From positions 1-35,643 of the forward strand of contig NZ_BALE01000052.1 in the NCBI RefSeq assembly GCF_000963885.1: a DNA stretch of 35,643 bases, in the 5' to 3' direction. Source of the DNA: Tanticharoenia sakaeratensis NBRC 103193. GTDB lineage: Bacteria > Pseudomonadota > Alphaproteobacteria > Acetobacterales > Acetobacteraceae. Of this stretch, positions 33,045 to 35,643 are shown piece after piece. Made by a program: the position numbers and the translations under genes. The notes under the pieces were generated by a model, which made no database searches, was not told where the DNA came from, and saw nothing but the letters and a program-made list of their open reading frames with translations. The first letter of the stretch is position 1. Each line of letters starts with the position of its first letter.

Positions 33045-34175
33045 ATGCCGACACGGCGACACGCACTCCAGTTCCTCTCGTCCGCCTTCGCCGCGTCCCG
33101 ACTGCCCGTGGCCCACGCCGCACCGGCCCCGTTGCGAGCACCGATCGAATTGGTCGGCAGCCGCGTCGTCATCGCCGTCACGCTGAACGGCACAGGCCCG
33201 CTCCTGTTCGCGATCGACACAGGCGGCGCCGTCAGCCTCATCCGCGAAGATCTGGCCGCCAGACTTAACCTGCCACGCACCGGCGAAGTGCATATCGGCG
33301 TCAGCGGCCAGAGCGGCGGCCACCCGGCCTACGACGTCGCAAACCTCGTCATCGGCGGCATCATCCGCCAGCCGCACGCCCAGCTCATCAGCGTCGTGAA
33401 TTTCGGCTTCGGCGACGGCATATCGGGCTCGCTCGGCTCCGGCCTGATGACGACACTGGTCAGCGAACTCGATTTCGACGCCCGGGAATGGCGCGTCTGG
33501 ACCGAAGGCCGCCCCGATCCATCCGGCTTCACCCCGCTCGATGTCGACATCACGCGAAAGCCCGCGACAGGAGGCTCCCCGTTCATCGTGGCGCCAGGCG
33601 CCGTCAATGGATCGCGTCAGCAGTTCCTGCTCGATACCGCTGCGGAATCCTTTGTCAGGCTGAACAACACGACGGCACGGAAACTCGGCCTGTGGACCAG
33701 TGATCGTCCCTATGCGCCGTTGCGTGACGGCGCACGGATCGCGCGCATCGACCGGCTCGAATTCGGCGGCATACCGCTCGAACGCCCGCTGGCCCTGCTG
33801 CTACCCGACGACCGCGAGGCCGATATCTCCGACGGACTGATCGGCCTGCCGATCCTGCGCCAGTTCAACCTGATGCTCGATCCGCAGAACGAGCGCCTGT
33901 GGATCCGGCGAAACAGCCTGACGGCCCCGCAATACACCTACCCGCTGTCAGGATTATGGTTCGACCGGCATCACAACGACTTCGTCATCACCGATGTCGG
34001 CCCGGGCAGTCCCGCAAAAGCTGCGGGACTTCAACCCGGCAACCGCATCCTGGGTACAGACGCAACCACGCTGGCCACGCAACTGCACGGCCCGGCCGGA
34101 AGCACCCTCCAGTTGCCGGTCGAACAGGACGGCAGGCAACGCATCGCCACCCTGCATCTCCAGCCTTACCTCTGA
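33045..34175 (+). CDS. Exported two-domain retropepsin-like aspartic protease with C-terminal PDZ domain
   Basis: A 376-residue protein with an N-terminal export signal ending AHA (residues 23-25); TRRHALQF suggests Tat but is not decisive. Two retropepsin-like halves follow. The first has the active-site FAIDTGGAVSLI (Asp58-Thr59-Gly60), the second FLLDTAAESFVRL (Asp197-Thr198-Ala199), where Gly is replaced by Ala. GLIGLPILRQFNLMLD closes the second half. Residues about 295-375 are a PDZ domain (VITDVGPGSPAKAAGLQPGNRILG). The paired halves could form one active site inside a single chain, as in pepsins. AGGAAGAG lies about nine bases ahead of the start. It acts in the periplasm; substrates unknown. 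It has no same-strand partner. Confidence 0.85.
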   Translation: MPTRRHALQFLSSAFAASRLPVAHAAPAPLRAPIELVGSRVVIAVTLNGTGPLLFAIDTGGAVSLIREDLAARLNLPRTGEVHIGVSGQSGGHPAYDVANLVIGGIIRQPHAQLISVVNFGFGDGISGSLGSGLMTTLVSELDFDAREWRVWTEGRPDPSGFTPLDVDITRKPATGGSPFIVAPGAVNGSRQQFLLDTAAESFVRLNNTTARKLGLWTSDRPYAPLRDGARIARIDRLEFGGIPLERPLALLLPDDREADISDGLIGLPILRQFNLMLDPQNERLWIRRNSLTAPQYTYPLSGLWFDRHHNDFVITDVGPGSPAKAAGLQPGNRILGTDATTLATQLHGPAGSTLQLPVEQDGRQRIATLHLQPYL

Positions 34176-34909
34176 GACAGTTGTGCGCGCGTCCCGCCGC
34201 GTGATCCGGAGAATCGCGCCAGCACGTCTGCGCGGCAACGCGCCGCGACCTGAGGGGCCCCCAGCCGCCGCCGCGCGATCCAGACCCGCCCTGTCCCGCT
34301 CGGTCACGCGATGATTTGCTAGGACCGCGGATCCGGGACAGCAGGACGTCCTCGAAGACTGCAGGCCCACGTTCAAGCCCTGCGACCCGCTCGTCTATCC
34401 GCGACCTGCAAACGGGCCATTCCGGCTGAACCCCCGCCATCATGGAGACCACGGTCCGTCGCTTCACCCCGGCTCCCCGCTCACCACTCGAGACGTGCCG
34501 CCCCCCGCCAACCGCCGAGCCAGCCTTAGGGGAACGCTGCTTCAAACACGGGAATCCTCCAGAGCCTGCCCCAAAACCCGGCCCTCTCCGTAGAAGCCGC
34601 CCACCCGAAACATGAGCCCCTTCCCGACGCTTCCTCTGCGGCCAGCAGGCGGGCCTTCTCCGGACAAAGTCCCCGCGCAGACCTCTTCCTGAACCGCACA
34701 TGCCGACCAGATCGATCCCCGTCTCCGGGTCAGGTCTCGTGCAAGCAGAAGCAACACGCCCCGATCGGACGTACGGCAATCGTGAAGTTTTCCTGAACGC
34801 GGTTGGCCCGGGCCCCGGACCCGATATACAGACACTGCCGCACACGCCACAGCGTGCAACAATTCGTTCCGCAAGCATGGTTTCCGGAACCGTTTCGATC
34901 CACTACAAC
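34176..34909. other. 0.73 kb gene-poor region between the aspartic protease and the PepSY gene
   Basis: I see no credible gene; the open frames are Gly/Arg-rich shadow. A CGCGGC/GCCGCG hairpin with a five-base loop at 34231-34247, about 55 bases after the protease stop, may end that transcript. The right end should contain the promoter of the PepSY gene. Confidence 0.4.
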
Positions 34910-34926
34910 ATGAGATCAATTCTCAT
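34910..34926. promoter_or_regulatory. Fur-like palindrome at the start of the PepSY gene
   Basis: ATGAGATCAATTCTCAT is a perfect inverted repeat (six-base arms, five-base spacer). The core TGA-N9-TCA agrees with the outer positions of the Fur 7-1-7 box TGATAATNATTATCA, and several inner bases agree. PepSY-type reductases are often iron-regulated, which fits. It overlaps the first possible start codon. Confidence 0.4.
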
Positions 34927-35643
34927 TCGCAGGATCAAACGGACCGTGTTTCGCAAACTCCACCGCTGGGTCGGCCTCGCCCTCTGCGTGCCCTTTGCCT
35001 TGCAGGGCCTGACCGGCCTCGTGCTGCTGCTCCTGCCGAAACTCGCGTTCAACCGCCCGCAACTGCACGATAACGGGCCGCTGCTGCCGGCGGATACCCA
35101 GATCGCGGATGCCATCGCCCATGCCCCCGCTGGCATGTCCATCGTCGACTATGCGCCGCCCCGCTGGCCGGGCGACACTGCCGCCATCGGCTTCGGGCCG
35201 CCCCACGCACGCCATCCGCTCGAAACCCTCATGGTCGATCCCACGACCGGACAGGTCGTGCATGTCACGAGCCGCGTCTCCTTCCGCTTCGCACACGACC
35301 TGCACACGGACCTGCTGCTGATCCCCTACGGACAGACCGCAACCGAACTGATGGGCATCCTTCTGACCCTCATGTGCATCACAGGGATCGCGCTCTGGTG
35401 CCCGACCCCCGCCCTGATGCTCTCGGCCAGATGGAAGCGCGCCATCGTCCCGCCGACCAGGATCGCGGGCTATCGAGGCCTGCGCGACCTTCACCAGACC
35501 GTCGGCTTCTGGAGCGCGCTGCTGGTCGGCTTCATGGGTGCCTCCGGCGCGATCATGTCGCTCCCGCACGCACATAACGACGGACCACCCCAGGGCGCCG
35601 ATCACGCTCGCCACGGCCCGCGCCATGGCGGCCCGAATGGCGG
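34910..35643 (+). CDS. PepSY-associated transmembrane protein, N-terminal part (cut by window edge)
   Basis: The frame is open from the ATG at 34910 to the end of the window (244 codons plus two bases), so the C-terminus is missing. RKLHRWVGLALCVPFALQGLTGLVLLLLP is the first membrane helix with its characteristic basic RKLHRW lead, a periplasmic PepSY-like stretch follows (about 60-135: DYAPPRWPGD...LMVDPTTGQVV), then HDLHTDLLL, a second helix (LMGILLTLMCITGIALW), a basic loop ending RDLHQTVGFWSALLVGFMGASGAIM and a His/Gly-rich tail. The family (PiuB/FsrB-like) includes iron-regulated ferric-siderophore reductases. A GTG at 34946 would start at FRKLHRW and would leave the Fur-like palindrome in the leader; this start is quite possible. 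Confidence 0.85.
   Translation, partial: MRSILIRRIKRTVFRKLHRWVGLALCVPFALQGLTGLVLLLLPKLAFNRPQLHDNGPLLPADTQIADAIAHAPAGMSIVDYAPPRWPGDTAAIGFGPPHARHPLETLMVDPTTGQVVHVTSRVSFRFAHDLHTDLLLIPYGQTATELMGILLTLMCITGIALWCPTPALMLSARWKRAIVPPTRIAGYRGLRDLHQTVGFWSALLVGFMGASGAIMSLPHAHNDGPPQGADHARHGPRHGGPNG

Noticed and set aside
33988-34878. Minus-strand frame of 296 codons reaching into the 0.73 kb gap before the PepSY gene
   Set aside because: Gly/Arg/Ser-rich, no motif, no ribosome site, and it overlaps the protease gene antisense.

Overview
The window is high-GC bacterial chromosome, most likely from an acetic acid bacterium (Acetobacteraceae, Alphaproteobacteria). The grounds are the codon and base composition, a Hint-domain protein of the kind common in that family, an etfBA pair, an AldA-type dehydrogenase, and one sequence (two copies) resembling the alphaproteobacterial CtrA site. 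The genus cannot be fixed by eye. I see no insertion sequence, integrase, phage gene, CRISPR array or rRNA. The right edge cuts a PepSY-type membrane protein. Start codons were chosen from Shine-Dalgarno matches and family length; several are uncertain and are flagged.

Left part (1-4.2 kb): a small CPBP-type membrane protease, an exported CocE/NonD serine hydrolase, and a GhrA-type 2-hydroxyacid dehydrogenase. The centre of the window, about 3.2-20.3 kb, looks like one catabolic and uptake region arranged as back-to-back operons. Leftward: an NtaA/SnaA/DszA-type flavin monooxygenase followed by the GhrA-like reductase. Rightward: a PotABCD-like ABC importer (ATPase, binding protein, one fused double permease) and an Ldh-family oxidoreductase. 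Leftward again: a TonB-dependent receptor, an ArgE-like M20 hydrolase and a DUF1028 protein. Rightward: an FAD monooxygenase, a LysR regulator, a RidA-type imine deaminase and, after a 0.8 kb gap, a class II aldolase/adducin-like protein. Together these would bring a nitrogen-containing, possibly metal-chelating carboxylate across both membranes, cleave C-N and amide bonds, remove reactive imines and reduce a released 2-oxoacid. The substrate is not readable from sequence; this is inference.

Right part (21-35.6 kb): an FkbM-type methyltransferase, a CynX/NimT-type MFS exporter, a THUMP-domain RNA methyltransferase, a 47-residue single-pass membrane protein with an excellent ribosome site and its own terminator, the electron-transfer flavoprotein pair etfB-etfA, a triple-PAS GGDEF-EAL cyclic-di-GMP protein with both catalytic domains apparently intact, tRNA-Lys(CTT) with a clear sigma-70 promoter, aldA, a degenerate Hint-domain protein behind two CtrA-like sites, a two-domain aspartic (retropepsin-like) protease with a PDZ domain, and the truncated PepSY gene preceded or overlapped by a Fur-like palindrome.

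Structured non-coding signals include perfect hairpins after ridA, aldA and the small membrane protein, palindromes in several divergent intergenic regions, and a diverged direct repeat at 20.4-20.6 kb.
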